Source: an uncultured Bacteroidota bacterium (GTDB lineage Bacteria > Bacteroidota > Rhodothermia > Rhodothermales > Salinibacteraceae). From it: a DNA stretch of 47,802 nucleotides. The notes under the pieces are model-generated. The model saw only the letters and a list, made by a program, of their open reading frames with translations. It was not told the origin of the DNA and made no database searches. The DNA lies in assembly GCA_913056185.1 (NCBI GenBank), contig CAJXLV010000030.1:1-47802 (forward strand), in the 5' to 3' direction. Within the stretch, counting starts at the first letter, position 1. Every line of letters begins with the position of its first letter. This document shows, one piece after another, positions 1 through 8,010 of the stretch. The position numbers were made by a program, and so were the translations under genes.

Positions 1-330
1 CTATCCCCGCGTGTGCGGGGGCACCCCCTCGTTTCAGAGACGAACGAAGAAGATACAGGGTCTATCCCCGCGTGTGCGGGGGCACCCCTATCGGGGACCG
101 TCGATGAACGTGGGATATAGGTCTATCCCCGCGTGTGCGGGGCTACCGCCAGCGCCGGGAAGCAGGGTCGCCCTTTCGTGGGTCTATCCCCGCGTGTGCG
201 GGGCTACCTGCACTTCCTTATATCCCGTCCCCCGTATCCCGGGTCTATCCCCGCGTGTGCGGGGCTACCGACGAAGGTGTGATCGTCTGCTACGTACGTC
301 CGGGTCTATCCCCGCGTGTGCGGGGGCACC
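1..330 (-). CRISPR. CRISPR array, type I-E-like repeats (partial, continues left)
   Basis: Six 28-nt repeats occur at a fixed 61-bp period. Five are complete, starting at 59, 120, 181, 242 and 303; the first is cut by the window edge. Spacers are 33 nt, or 32 if the repeat is counted as 29 nt. On the minus strand each repeat holds a 6-bp stem CCCCGC/GCGGGG with loop ACAC, followed by ATAGACC. This closely resembles the type I-E repeat of E. coli, whose 5' crRNA handle is AUAAACCG, so transcription is inferred to run right to left with the newest spacer at 270-302. Two repeat variants are mixed: on the plus strand the tail reads GGGGGCACC (repeats 1, 2, 6) or GGGGCTACC (repeats 3, 4, 5). All five spacers differ. 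No cas gene lies in the window. Confidence 0.97.
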
Positions 331-430
331 CCTGCGGCATCTTGTCACGCAGAGGCGTCTACACAGTGCAAATATGACAGTCCGTCATCGGAAATGCAAA
401 TGTTTGCCGCTGTCCCCAGAGTCGTTGCGG
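331..430 (-). promoter_or_regulatory. Probable CRISPR leader
   Basis: If the array is transcribed on the minus strand, this sequence directly precedes the first repeat and should be the leader. It is less GC-rich than its surroundings. It contains two TGCAAAT words (367-373 and 395-401), and between them a hyphenated palindrome ATGAC-agtcc-GTCAT (374-388). No further repeat follows at the expected 61-bp distance, so the array does end here. No canonical IHF site was found. The boundary at 430 is approximate, and the orientation is inferred from the repeat only. Confidence 0.55.
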
Positions 431-559
431 CGCTTTGACACTGGACGGCCCTGTGTGGGCCTCACGAGGCCTTGAAGATGCGTATGCTGCGGGCTGTTGC
501 CTTCCACCCAGTGCCACGAGTGCGCTCAGGGGCGTTTTGGCCTTGCCTGTGCGGGTGCC

Positions 560-1129
560 TTACGGGGCGGCGGCATGGAGCACGCCGGTCACGCGAACTG
601 TGCGGGGGACGGCGGGGGCGCTGTGCCGACGACGCATCTCTACGCGGAGGCGAGCACCGACGGTTTCGGCATTCAGGCGGGTGACGGAAAGGTGCCCCTC
701 CGTCGCAATAAACTGGCCCCGATCGGTCGAGAGGACCACGAGGGCTTCGGCGGGACGGGACGAATCGGCGCGACGGCTCAGGGGATACAGGCCCGTATCC
801 ACCACCTCGTAGCGGCCGGGGCGCAGCTCGTTTGGGGCGCCTGGGAGGGGACCGGCCACGAGTTCGATGGATCCGCCCGGGCCGGTGCGGGAGCCCAGTT
901 CCAGGCCGGCATGCCCCTGTTTGCGGAACTGCAGACGAGCCGGTCCTCGCAGCGTATCGGTGAGGCCACCGGTCAGGTACAGCCGGTACCGGCCCGGAGA
1001 CACGTCCAGTCCGGCATCGGCCCCGCACCCAGGCAGCACAAGGAGGAGGGCGAGGAGCAGGCTCCAGAAGGAGGCGCGGCCGCACGGCAGCACTGCGCGG
1101 GAGAGAGCTGGCGGACGGGCGGGGAGCAC
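560..1129 (-). CDS. Predicted lipoprotein of unknown function
   Basis: I do not recognise the family. The N-terminus has a hydrophobic stretch (LLLALLLVL) ending in the lipobox LPGC, so the mature protein should be an acylated lipoprotein of about 150 residues. The rest is Gly/Arg/Leu-rich and probably beta, with a GRYRLYLTGG segment just after the lipobox and a similar GRYEVVDTG segment later, which may be an internal repeat. The start at 1129 is GTG; a second in-frame GTG at 1093 gives a more usual signal-peptide length and may be the true start. The gene begins about 35 bp downstream of the NADH dehydrogenase stop on the same strand, so cotranscription is likely. Confidence 0.7.
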   Translation of the reverse strand: MLPARPPALSRAVLPCGRASFWSLLLALLLVLPGCGADAGLDVSPGRYRLYLTGGLTDTLRGPARLQFRKQGHAGLELGSRTGPGGSIELVAGPLPGAPNELRPGRYEVVDTGLYPLSRRADSSRPAEALVVLSTDRGQFIATEGHLSVTRLNAETVGARLRVEMRRRHSAPAVPRTVRVTGVLHAAAP

Positions 1130-1163
1130 GATGTGAGCGGGTAGGGGAGAGGAGGAAGATCAG

Positions 1164-2525
1164 TCACCGAGACGACGCTTCCACCGCAGGCAGAGAGGGT
1201 TGTTCGGAGGCGGGCGTTTCCTCTGTGCCCATCGCCGGCGCTTCATCGGAGGGGGCGGACATTACATCCAGGATGAGGCGGGCGCTCCGGTTGTACGTGA
1301 AGTAGTTGTAGGCCCAGTTCACGAAGGCACTGAGGCGGTTCCGGAAGCCGACCAGCTTGGCGATGTGAATCACGACCCACAGGAACCAGGCGAAGGCACC
1401 CCGGAACGAGATGCCCCCGGCAAACTCGGCCACCGCTGCGTTGCGCCCAATCGTGGCCATCTGCCCGAGGTCCCAGTACGAAAACGATTCGCGCGTGCCG
1501 CTGCGGAGGTCGCGCTGGATTTGCCTGGCCGCGTGGCGTCCGCTCTGGAGGGCCACCTGCGCCAGCTGGGGCTCGTAGCCGTCCTGGCCCTCAATGGCCG
1601 CCATGTCGCCCACGGCGTACACGGTCGGGTGGCCGGGCACGCTCAGGTCAGGATTTACGATTACGCGCCCATCGCGGGCCTGCTCTGTGCCCACCATGCC
1701 GGCCACCGGGCTGGCCTCCACGCCGGCCGCCCACACCAGCGTTTGTGTCTTGATGGCGCCGCCGCTCTGCAGGTGCACCTGATTCGGGTCTACCCGTTCT
1801 ACAGCCGTGCCGGTGCGCACGTCCACCCCGCGGGCCTCCAGCACTGTTTCCGTGTAGCGCTGCTGCGGACGCTTGTAGGGCGGAAGCAGTCCGTCTTCCA
1901 TCTCCAGCAGGATGCAGCGGGCGTGCGTGCGGGTGTCGAACCTCGCAAAGTCGTCGTTCAGCGTGTCAAACAGTTCCACAAACGCCCCGGCCATTTCCAC
2001 TCCCGTGGGGCCGCCGCCCACGACGACGAAGGTGAGGGCTCCCTCGCCGGCGGCGTCGCGCTGCCGATCGTACCGCTCAAACTGCCGCAACACGCGATTG
2101 CGCAGGGCGACAGCGTCGGGGACATTTTTGAGAGGATAGCCGTGCTCCTCCACGCCCGGAATGCCGAAGTCGGTCGAGACCGCGCCTGCGGCCAGGATGA
2201 GGTGGTCGTACGAGAGGGGATCGCTATTGCGAAGGGACACGGTTTGCAGGGCGGGATTGATGCCAGTGACCGTGCCCAGGCGGAAGTGCACCGTTTCGTT
2301 GCCCTGGAAGATGTTGCGCACATTGTGCGCAATGTCGTCCGGCTCCAGCCCCGCCATGGCCACCTCGTACAGAAGCGGCTGAAACTTGTGGTAGTTGTTG
2401 CGATCGACGAGCGTGACGCGGACGGGGGCGTCGCGCAGGGTCTTGGCGGCTTCGAGGCCTGCAAAGCCGGCGCCTACAATGACGACGTGCGGGCGTTCGG
2501 CAGAAGACGGAGACGGAGGCGACAT
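1164..2525 (-). CDS. ndh: Type II NADH dehydrogenase (NDH-2)
   Basis: This single-subunit flavoprotein oxidises NADH and reduces membrane quinone without pumping protons. The 453-residue product has an FAD-binding dinucleotide fold at the N-terminus (GAGFAG, residues 18-23), a second NAD-binding motif VVGGGPTGVE (168-177), and the late FAD contact TVYAVGDMAA (301-310). The C-terminal part is hydrophobic and amphipathic (FLWVVIHIAKLVGF, then the WAYNYFTYNRSARLI segment), as in membrane-bound NDH-2. I chose the ATG at 2525 over an in-frame TTG two codons upstream. It is divergent from the Blh gene and lies upstream of a lipoprotein on its own strand. An electron-transferring quinone reductase of another NDH-2-like type cannot be excluded. 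Confidence 0.93.
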   Translation of the reverse strand: MSPPSPSSAERPHVVIVGAGFAGLEAAKTLRDAPVRVTLVDRNNYHKFQPLLYEVAMAGLEPDDIAHNVRNIFQGNETVHFRLGTVTGINPALQTVSLRNSDPLSYDHLILAAGAVSTDFGIPGVEEHGYPLKNVPDAVALRNRVLRQFERYDRQRDAAGEGALTFVVVGGGPTGVEMAGAFVELFDTLNDDFARFDTRTHARCILLEMEDGLLPPYKRPQQRYTETVLEARGVDVRTGTAVERVDPNQVHLQSGGAIKTQTLVWAAGVEASPVAGMVGTEQARDGRVIVNPDLSVPGHPTVYAVGDMAAIEGQDGYEPQLAQVALQSGRHAARQIQRDLRSGTRESFSYWDLGQMATIGRNAAVAEFAGGISFRGAFAWFLWVVIHIAKLVGFRNRLSAFVNWAYNYFTYNRSARLILDVMSAPSDEAPAMGTEETPASEQPSLPAVEASSR

Positions 2526-2603
2526 GACCAAAGGGCAAACATGGAGAGAATGGAGGAGGTGTAATACACGGACGTCCCCATAAATTTCCCAGCGGCGCCG
2601 TCA

Positions 2604-2619
2604 AGAAAAGCGCTTTTCT
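2604..2619. promoter_or_regulatory. 16-bp perfect palindrome, candidate operator
   Basis: AGAAAAGCGCTTTTCT is a perfect palindrome in the 200-bp gap between the divergent ndh and blh genes. It could bind a dimeric regulator controlling either promoter or both. No Bacteroidota-type -7 element was identified with confidence, so the distance to a promoter is not known. Confidence 0.4.
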
Positions 2620-2728
2620 CCCGATATGCCGGGCTGGGCTTGTCGGCATTGTTACAGGACGGGGGCGTTCGTGGGAGCCCTGTGCGCCTCTGGGCCCGGC
2701 GGGGAGGCGGTGGACCTCGAGCGGTCTG

Positions 2729-3742
2729 ATGGGTAGATTGGAAACACCCGGCTGTTCGTTCAACAACGTCTCCTGCTCCGTGCCTTCCCCTACCGCTACT
2801 CTCCGGTCGCCGCGCATCTACGCAGGCGTGCTCGCCTTTACGCTCATTTCCATCGCCGTAGGCGCCTGGGGGGGCGTTGCGCTCGGGCCCTGGGCCATCG
2901 CCATTCTGTTTGTGGCCGTCACGGTAACGGGCATCCCGCACGGTGCCATCGACCACCTGGTGGCGGCGCGCCTGTGGGGGCTTGGGGCGACCTGGGCCGA
3001 CCAGGCGAAGTTTTACGGCGGCTACCTGGCGGCGATGGCCTTGTACGGAGGGGCGTGGATCGTGGCGCCGGGCTGGAGCCTGGCCCTGTTTCTGGGGATG
3101 ACCATGTATCACTTCGGGCAGGCGGACCTGGCGTACTGGCGGCTCCCGCCGGGCCCGGCCCGCCTCCTCTACCTCTCGCGTGGGCTCTTTTTGATTGGGG
3201 CGCCCATCGCGGCCTTTCCCGGCATCGTCGATCCCATCTTTCAGGCCATCGGCGGGGTGCATCTGCTTGAGTGGCCGGGCATTGCCACGGTCCCCATGGT
3301 CCTGTTCGCCGGCCTCGTGGGGCAGCACACCGTGGCCCTCGGGCTCGCCGCGCCGTGGGCCTCTCCGCAGGTTCCGCGGGCCCTGGGCCGGGAGGCACTC
3401 AATGTGGCCGTGCTCACGGCCCTGTTCGGACTCGTGCACCCGCTGGTGGCCTTCTCGGTGTACTTTGGCGGGTGGCACGCGCTGGGCCACATCCTGGAGC
3501 TGCTCCGCTTCTTCCGGCGCCGGGGCGACGACATGTCCCTCCGTGACTTCTACCGCGAGGCGGCCCTCTTTACCGCAATCCCGTTTGTGGGGCTGGCCGG
3601 ACTGTACGCCGCCACGCAGTCGTTCGGCCTCGAAAACCAGATGATTGCTCTCCTCTTCATCCTCATTGCCATCATGACCCTTCCCCACATGGTGGTGGTC
3701 GAACGTCTCTATCAGGACCGTGAGGCGGCCCGTGCCACCTGA
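2729..3742 (+). CDS. blh: Brp/Blh family beta-carotene 15,15'-dioxygenase
   Basis: Brp/Blh proteins are integral-membrane iron oxygenases that split beta-carotene into two retinals, the chromophore of microbial rhodopsins. The 337-residue product is strongly hydrophobic with about seven to eight membrane segments. It carries the family's conserved histidines in IPHGAIDH, MYHFGQADL, FGGWHALGH and LPHMVVVERL. The ATG at 2729 gives a polar N-terminal extension of about 17 residues; a GTG at 2780 is an alternative start. No rhodopsin gene is in the window, so the opsin it serves must be elsewhere. It is transcribed away from ndh. Confidence 0.92.
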   Translation: MGRLETPGCSFNNVSCSVPSPTATLRSPRIYAGVLAFTLISIAVGAWGGVALGPWAIAILFVAVTVTGIPHGAIDHLVAARLWGLGATWADQAKFYGGYLAAMALYGGAWIVAPGWSLALFLGMTMYHFGQADLAYWRLPPGPARLLYLSRGLFLIGAPIAAFPGIVDPIFQAIGGVHLLEWPGIATVPMVLFAGLVGQHTVALGLAAPWASPQVPRALGREALNVAVLTALFGLVHPLVAFSVYFGGWHALGHILELLRFFRRRGDDMSLRDFYREAALFTAIPFVGLAGLYAATQSFGLENQMIALLFILIAIMTLPHMVVVERLYQDREAARAT

Positions 3743-3794
3743 GCGGCCCGGGCCCAGAAGGGGCTCGCCGCCGACAGCACGAACGAGGGGGAAC

Positions 3795-3826
3795 AACAAA
3801 AGGGCGTGGCCAAACGACCACGCCCT
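3795..3826 (-). terminator. Rho-independent terminator of the fasciclin gene
   Basis: AGGGCGTGG (3801-3809) and CCACGCCCT (3818-3826) form a perfect 9-bp stem with an 8-nt loop. Read on the minus strand, the stem is followed by TTTTGTTGTT, a good U-tract. It lies downstream of the minus-strand fasciclin gene. The plus side has no T-run, so it probably acts mainly on the minus strand. Confidence 0.8.
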
Positions 3827-3881
3827 CTGTTCAGGACAGGGCACATGTGAACAGAGCACACGTGAGAAAAAGGCACGAGGC

Positions 3882-4424
3882 CTACATGTCGCCCTCAGCG
3901 GGCTCCTCGGGGGGCAGCAGCACGGTGTCGATGACGTGGATGACGCCGTTCGACGCCTCAATGTCGGCCTGCGCAACGGTGGCGACATTCTGGCCCATCA
4001 CCTTCACGGTGCCGTCGTCCACCTGAAACTGCACAGAGCGCCCCTCAAGCGTGGGGGCAGCGTCCAGGCCGGTTACGTCCGACGCCATGGCCTTGCCGCT
4101 CACGACGTGATACTGCAGGATGGCCTGCAGCTGTGCCTTGTTCTCTTCCTTGAGCAGAGACTGAAGCTGGCCGTCCGGCAGGGCGGCGAAGGCCTCGTCC
4201 GTGGGCGCAAACACCGTGAACGGACCGTCGCCCTTAAGGGCCCCCACGAGGTCGGCTGCCTTCAAGGCCTGTACGAGGGTATCGAAGCCGTCGGCTTCAA
4301 CCGCTGTGTCAACAATGTCGGGCTGCTCCTCGCTCGCGCTGTAGTCCTGCGCCGCGACAGGGCCTGCGGCCAAAAGCACGAGGGCGGTGGCAACGAGGGC
4401 AGAGCGAAATACAGATCGGTACAT
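3882..4424 (-). CDS. Secreted fasciclin (FAS1) domain protein
   Basis: FAS1 domains are extracellular adhesion modules. The 180-residue product has a signal peptide ending in GPVAAQ, then a single FAS1 domain with both hallmark segments: FTVFAPTDEAFAALP (H1-like) and NGVIHVIDTVLLP (H2-like), plus the YHV motif between them. It ends in an acidic tail (EEPAEGDM). The ATG at 4424 was chosen because it starts the signal peptide; an upstream in-frame extension lacks one. A terminator hairpin follows at 3795-3826. Function beyond surface or periplasmic adhesion is not known. Confidence 0.92.
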   Translation of the reverse strand: MYRSVFRSALVATALVLLAAGPVAAQDYSASEEQPDIVDTAVEADGFDTLVQALKAADLVGALKGDGPFTVFAPTDEAFAALPDGQLQSLLKEENKAQLQAILQYHVVSGKAMASDVTGLDAAPTLEGRSVQFQVDDGTVKVMGQNVATVAQADIEASNGVIHVIDTVLLPPEEPAEGDM

Positions 4425-4776
4425 GGTGTGGAGTGGAGAAAAGACGGGAAAACAGTGTGCGCGTTCTAACTCCAAGGCCCCATGCGTTATTCTCCGCAAA
4501 GCGCGTGTCGACGCCATCGTTACGATTAAAGGTTGAAGACGGAGGGCGCAGAAAGCCGGTGATCTTTAGTCGGGGGAGCGCCAAAGGGCAAGGGGGATGT
4601 AGACAGATTCGCTGCATGCGTCAGCGCCGTCTCGGCACGGAGGGGCCTGTCCCGGACGTTCTTTCGGGAGCGTCGCGAAAAGAGACCCCGCCCGCCGAAC
4701 ACTGCTGCGGACGCTGCGTTGCAAGACATCGATTGTTGCTTTTCGCAACCCCCTTTGCAAAAGACAAGACAGCGTC
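4425..4776. other. Intergenic region upstream of fasciclin and FKBP genes
   Basis: About 350 bp without a supported gene, holding the divergent promoters of the fasciclin and FKBP genes. Just before the FKBP start lies an imperfect inverted repeat, CTTTTCGCAA (4739-4748) and TTGCAAAAG (4755-4763). The short open frames here lack codon bias or recognisable motifs. Confidence 0.5.
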
Positions 4777-5253
4777 GTGGCACAAGCGAATACAGGAGAT
4801 CAGGTTCAGGTCCACTACACCGGCAAGCTCGAAGACGGAACGGAGTTCGACTCCTCGGAGGAGGGAGAGCCGCTCAGCTTTACCATCGGGGAAAACCGGG
4901 TCATCCCGGGCTTCGAAGAGGCGGTGACGGGCATGGAGCCCGGCGACAAGAAAACGACCGAGGTAGAGCCGGAGCAGGCGTACGGCGAACACCGCGAGGA
5001 CATGGTGATGGAAATGGATCGGGGCCAAATTCCCGACGAGGTTGACCCGCAGGTGGGACAGCAGCTGCAGCTGCGGCTCGAGGACGGGCAGACGGTGCCG
5101 GTGCTGATTACGGCTCTGGGCGAAGACACGGTCACCATCGACGCCAACCACCCGCTGGCGGGGCGCACGCTCATTTTCGACATCGAGGTGGTCGATGTGG
5201 CCGAGGGAAGTGGTTCGCCGGGCGACACGGGCGGAAACATTGTCACCCCGTAA
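4777..5253 (+). CDS. FKBP-type peptidyl-prolyl isomerase, SlyD-like
   Basis: Catalyses cis-trans isomerisation of peptidyl-proline bonds and probably acts as a folding helper. The 158-residue product has no signal peptide, so it is cytoplasmic. The FKBP part carries VHYTGKLEDGTEFDSS (12-27) and IGENRVIPGFEEAV (37-50). It is interrupted by an insert-in-flap domain (about 72-125) and closes with DANHPLAGRTLIFDIEV, the arrangement of SlyD-type enzymes. There is no His-rich metal-binding tail; the C-terminus is Gly/Ser-rich instead. The protein is very acidic, as expected in a halophile. The start codon is GTG. Confidence 0.93.
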   Translation: MAQANTGDQVQVHYTGKLEDGTEFDSSEEGEPLSFTIGENRVIPGFEEAVTGMEPGDKKTTEVEPEQAYGEHREDMVMEMDRGQIPDEVDPQVGQQLQLRLEDGQTVPVLITALGEDTVTIDANHPLAGRTLIFDIEVVDVAEGSGSPGDTGGNIVTP

Positions 5254-5305
5254 CATCGGGCGTCGCAGCCCGGAATCCGAAATCGTTGCGTCTGAATCGC
5301 ATCTT

Positions 5306-5340
5306 CGCCCCTGCATGGGTTTCTGTGCAGGGGCGTTGCT
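5306..5340 (+). terminator. Probable terminator after the FKBP gene
   Basis: CGCCCCTGCA (5306-5315) and TGCAGGGGCG (5326-5335) form a perfect 10-bp stem with a 10-nt loop, 53 bp beyond the FKBP stop. The following TTGCT is a poor U-tract, so termination efficiency is uncertain. Confidence 0.6.
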
Positions 5341-5505
5341 ATGTGCGGCGGTGGCGACTGGGGAACTGCCGCGCGCACGTCGTTGCACGCCACGTTGCCG
5401 TTGTCTACATTACCACCCCGTTGCCTCGTTGCTGGGCTTCTTCCCGGCACGGCTTCGGGCCGCTTCTCGTCCGTGCGCTTGCTCCTCGCGAATCTCTCTC
5501 CCGCC

Positions 5506-6615
5506 ATGTCTGCCCCCCGGCCCTCTACTTCCGTGGATCGCAGCCAGCGCCAGTACAACTTCTCGGCCGGCCCCGCCACGCTTCCCGAGGAGGTGCTCCT
5601 CGAAGTGAAAGACGAACTGCCGGTGTACGACCACGTCGGCGCGTCGGTGCTGGAGATCAGTCACCGCTCCCCCACGTACGACGCCATCGAAGAGTCGGCC
5701 CGCGAACACCTGCGCGCCCTGCTCGGCCTCGGCGACGACTGGCACATCCTCTTCCTGCAGGGCGGGGCCCGGATGCAGTTTCACCAGGTGCCGCTCAACT
5801 TCTTGCCCGAAGACGGCTCGGCCGACTACGTGGTGACGGGCCGCTGGGGACGCATGGCGCTGGAGGAGGCCCAGATGATCGGGACGGCCCGGGCCGCGGC
5901 CTCCAGCGAGGACGACGACTACCGCCGCATCCCCGCGGTCGATACGTGGGATCTCGATCCGGACGCGGCTTACGTCCACACCACCACCAACGAGACGGTG
6001 AACGGCAACCAGCTGCGCAGCGACCCGGTGCTCGACGTGCCGGTGGTCACCGATGCGTCCAGCGAAATGCTGAGCCGCCCGATGGACCTGGATGGCTACG
6101 GCCTCATCTACGCCGGCGCCCAGAAAAACATCGGCCCCGCAGGCGTCACCCTCGTGCTCGTCCACGACGCGTTCCTGCAGCGGCGCACGCAGCCCCTGCC
6201 CACCATGCTCGACTATGGCACCCACGCCGAACGGCGCTACAACACCCCGCCGGTGTTTGCCATCTACATGGTCGAAAAGGTGTGCCGCTGGCTCCGCACC
6301 CGGGGCGGGCTCGATGCCATCCACGCCGTCAACAAGCGCAAGGCGCGCACGCTCTACAACAAGATTGACGAGACGGACTTCTACCGCGGGACGGTGGCGT
6401 CGGAGGACCGGTCGCTGATGAATGTGACGTTCCGCCTGCACGACCCCGATCTGGAACCGGTGTTTTTGAAGAAGGCCGAGGCGCACGGGCTGATGGGCCT
6501 GACGGGGCACCGCTCGGTGGGGGGCGTGCGGGCGTCTCTCTACAACGCCATGCCGGAAGAGGGCGTGGAGGCACTCGTGGCCTTCATGGACGCGTTTGAG
6601 CGCGCCCACGGCTGA
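5506..6615 (+). CDS. serC: Phosphoserine aminotransferase
   Basis: A PLP enzyme that converts 3-phosphohydroxypyruvate and glutamate to phosphoserine; it also serves pyridoxine synthesis in some bacteria. The 369-residue product has the SerC N-terminus YNFSAGPATLPEEVL (17-31), the substrate and PLP segments FLQGGARMQF and TTNETVNG, the PLP lysine in YAGAQKNIGPAG (Lys207), and the C-terminal GHRSVGGVRASLYNA. Length matches the family (about 360). The ATG at 5506 aligns with the family start; the open frame extends further upstream without homology. No serA or serB is adjacent. The transhydrogenase genes follow on the same strand after 81 bp. Confidence 0.96.
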   Translation: MSAPRPSTSVDRSQRQYNFSAGPATLPEEVLLEVKDELPVYDHVGASVLEISHRSPTYDAIEESAREHLRALLGLGDDWHILFLQGGARMQFHQVPLNFLPEDGSADYVVTGRWGRMALEEAQMIGTARAAASSEDDDYRRIPAVDTWDLDPDAAYVHTTTNETVNGNQLRSDPVLDVPVVTDASSEMLSRPMDLDGYGLIYAGAQKNIGPAGVTLVLVHDAFLQRRTQPLPTMLDYGTHAERRYNTPPVFAIYMVEKVCRWLRTRGGLDAIHAVNKRKARTLYNKIDETDFYRGTVASEDRSLMNVTFRLHDPDLEPVFLKKAEAHGLMGLTGHRSVGGVRASLYNAMPEEGVEALVAFMDAFERAHG

Positions 6616-6696
6616 GCGTAGGACGGAGGGCTCCGGGGGACACGACGAGGCTCCCCCCGCTTCTGATTGTACTCTGGAATTGACGATGATGGCGCA

Positions 6697-7851
6697 ATGG
6701 CTCTATCGATTGGCGTGCCGTGTGAGACCGACCCCGACGAGACCCGCGTGGCCCTGGTGCCCGACGTGGCCGACCGTCTGCTGGCGACGGCGGAGGGGCT
6801 GGAGATTCGCGTTGAAGAGGGCGCCGGCCGCGGGGCCTACTACGCCGATGCCGACTACGAAGCGGCCGGCTGCACCGTTGTGGACCGGGCGACGGCCCTC
6901 GAGGCCGACCTGGTGACCACCGTGGCGCCGCTCCCCCTCGACGACATCGCGACGCTTGGGGAGGGGCAAGGGGTGATCGGGTTTTTGCGTCCGCTGGAGC
7001 AGCCGGAGACGGCCCAGGCCCTCGCGGAGCGGGGCGTAACGGCCCTGGCGATGGAACTGGTGCCGCGCATCTCGCGGGCGCAGAAGCTGGACGCCCTCTC
7101 CGCAATGAGCTCGATTGGGGGCTACCGGGCCGCCCTGCGCGCCGCCGAGCGCCTGCCCAAGTTTTTTCCGCTGCTGACCACCGCCGCCGGCACAGTCCGC
7201 CCGGCCCGCGTGCTGGTGCTGGGGGCCGGGGTGGCGGGCCTGCAGGCCATTGCCACTGCCAAGCGCCTCGGTGCCAAGGTCTTCGGGTACGACATCCGCG
7301 AGCCGACCCGCGAGGAGGTGGAAAGCCTCGGGGCCTCGTTCGTGGACCTGGAGGTGGACATCGAGGCGGACCAGGACGAAAGTGGCTACGCCGAAGAGCT
7401 CGAGAAAGAGAAGCAGGAGCGCCAGCCCGAACTCCTCCAGCCGCATCTTGCGAAGGCCGACGTCGTGATCTCTACGGCCCTGATCCCCGGCCGCCCCGCC
7501 CCGCTCCTCATTAACGAGAACGCCGTGGAGGCCATGGATCCGGGCTCGGTCATTGTGGACCTGGCGGCGCCCAATGGGGGCAACTGCGCCTACACGGAGA
7601 CGGGCGAGGAGGTGGTGGCGCACGACGTACAGATTCTCGGGCCCACCAACCTGCCCGCCGAGATGCCGGTGCACGCAAGCGAGCTGTACGCCAAAACCGT
7701 GACGGCCCTCATCGAAGAAGGGCTGGCCGAGGGGGCGTTTGCTCCGGACTTTGAAGATCAGATCTTTGCGGAGTCCTGCCTCACGCGGGAGGGGAAGGTC
7801 CAAAACGAGCGGGTTCGGGGCCTTCTGGAGCCGGAAGAAAAGGATGCGTGA
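6697..7851 (+). CDS. pntAa: NAD(P) transhydrogenase subunit alpha, part 1 (dI)
   Basis: The NAD(H)-binding soluble domain of the proton-translocating transhydrogenase, which makes NADPH from NADH and NADP+ at the expense of the proton gradient. The 384-residue product matches dI: the RISRAQKLDALSAMSS loop (124-139), GYRAALRAA, then TTAAGTVRPARVLVLGAG and GAGVAGLQA (176-184). It ends before the membrane part, which is a separate gene, as in three-subunit enzymes of Rhodospirillum and Thermus. ATG at 6697 begins MALSIGVPCE, the usual dI start. Its stop codon lies within a short-word repeat element that separates it from pntAb. Confidence 0.95.
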   Translation: MALSIGVPCETDPDETRVALVPDVADRLLATAEGLEIRVEEGAGRGAYYADADYEAAGCTVVDRATALEADLVTTVAPLPLDDIATLGEGQGVIGFLRPLEQPETAQALAERGVTALAMELVPRISRAQKLDALSAMSSIGGYRAALRAAERLPKFFPLLTTAAGTVRPARVLVLGAGVAGLQAIATAKRLGAKVFGYDIREPTREEVESLGASFVDLEVDIEADQDESGYAEELEKEKQERQPELLQPHLAKADVVISTALIPGRPAPLLINENAVEAMDPGSVIVDLAAPNGGNCAYTETGEEVVAHDVQILGPTNLPAEMPVHASELYAKTVTALIEEGLAEGAFAPDFEDQIFAESCLTREGKVQNERVRGLLEPEEKDA

Positions 7852-7937
7852 CGCGTGAAGACGTGATGCATGAGAACGATGGTACGTGAAGACGTTCGCC
7901 CGCGAGCAGTCACGAATCACGCCTCACGTTTCACGTC
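7843..7937. repeat. GTGA-word inverted repeat element (A)
   Basis: The left arm contains GTGA words starting at 7848, 7855, 7863 and 7886. The right arm has TCAC words at 7910, 7917, 7924 and 7931, exactly 7 bp apart. The arms are loosely inverted copies, so RNA could fold into a long imperfect hairpin. The first word supplies the TGA stop of pntAa. It shares GATGCGTGA with elements B (25243) and C (38545). Confidence 0.75.
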
Positions 7938-8010
7938 CTCTCGTCGATCGGCACCGCCCAGCCGATTGGATTTCCCTTTCGACGAACGATTCCTCACCGC
8001 CGTAGACGCC

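Noticed and set aside
11-475. Open frames running through the CRISPR array
   Set aside because: They translate the repeats (periodic SPRVRG / IPACAG) and are an artefact of the array.
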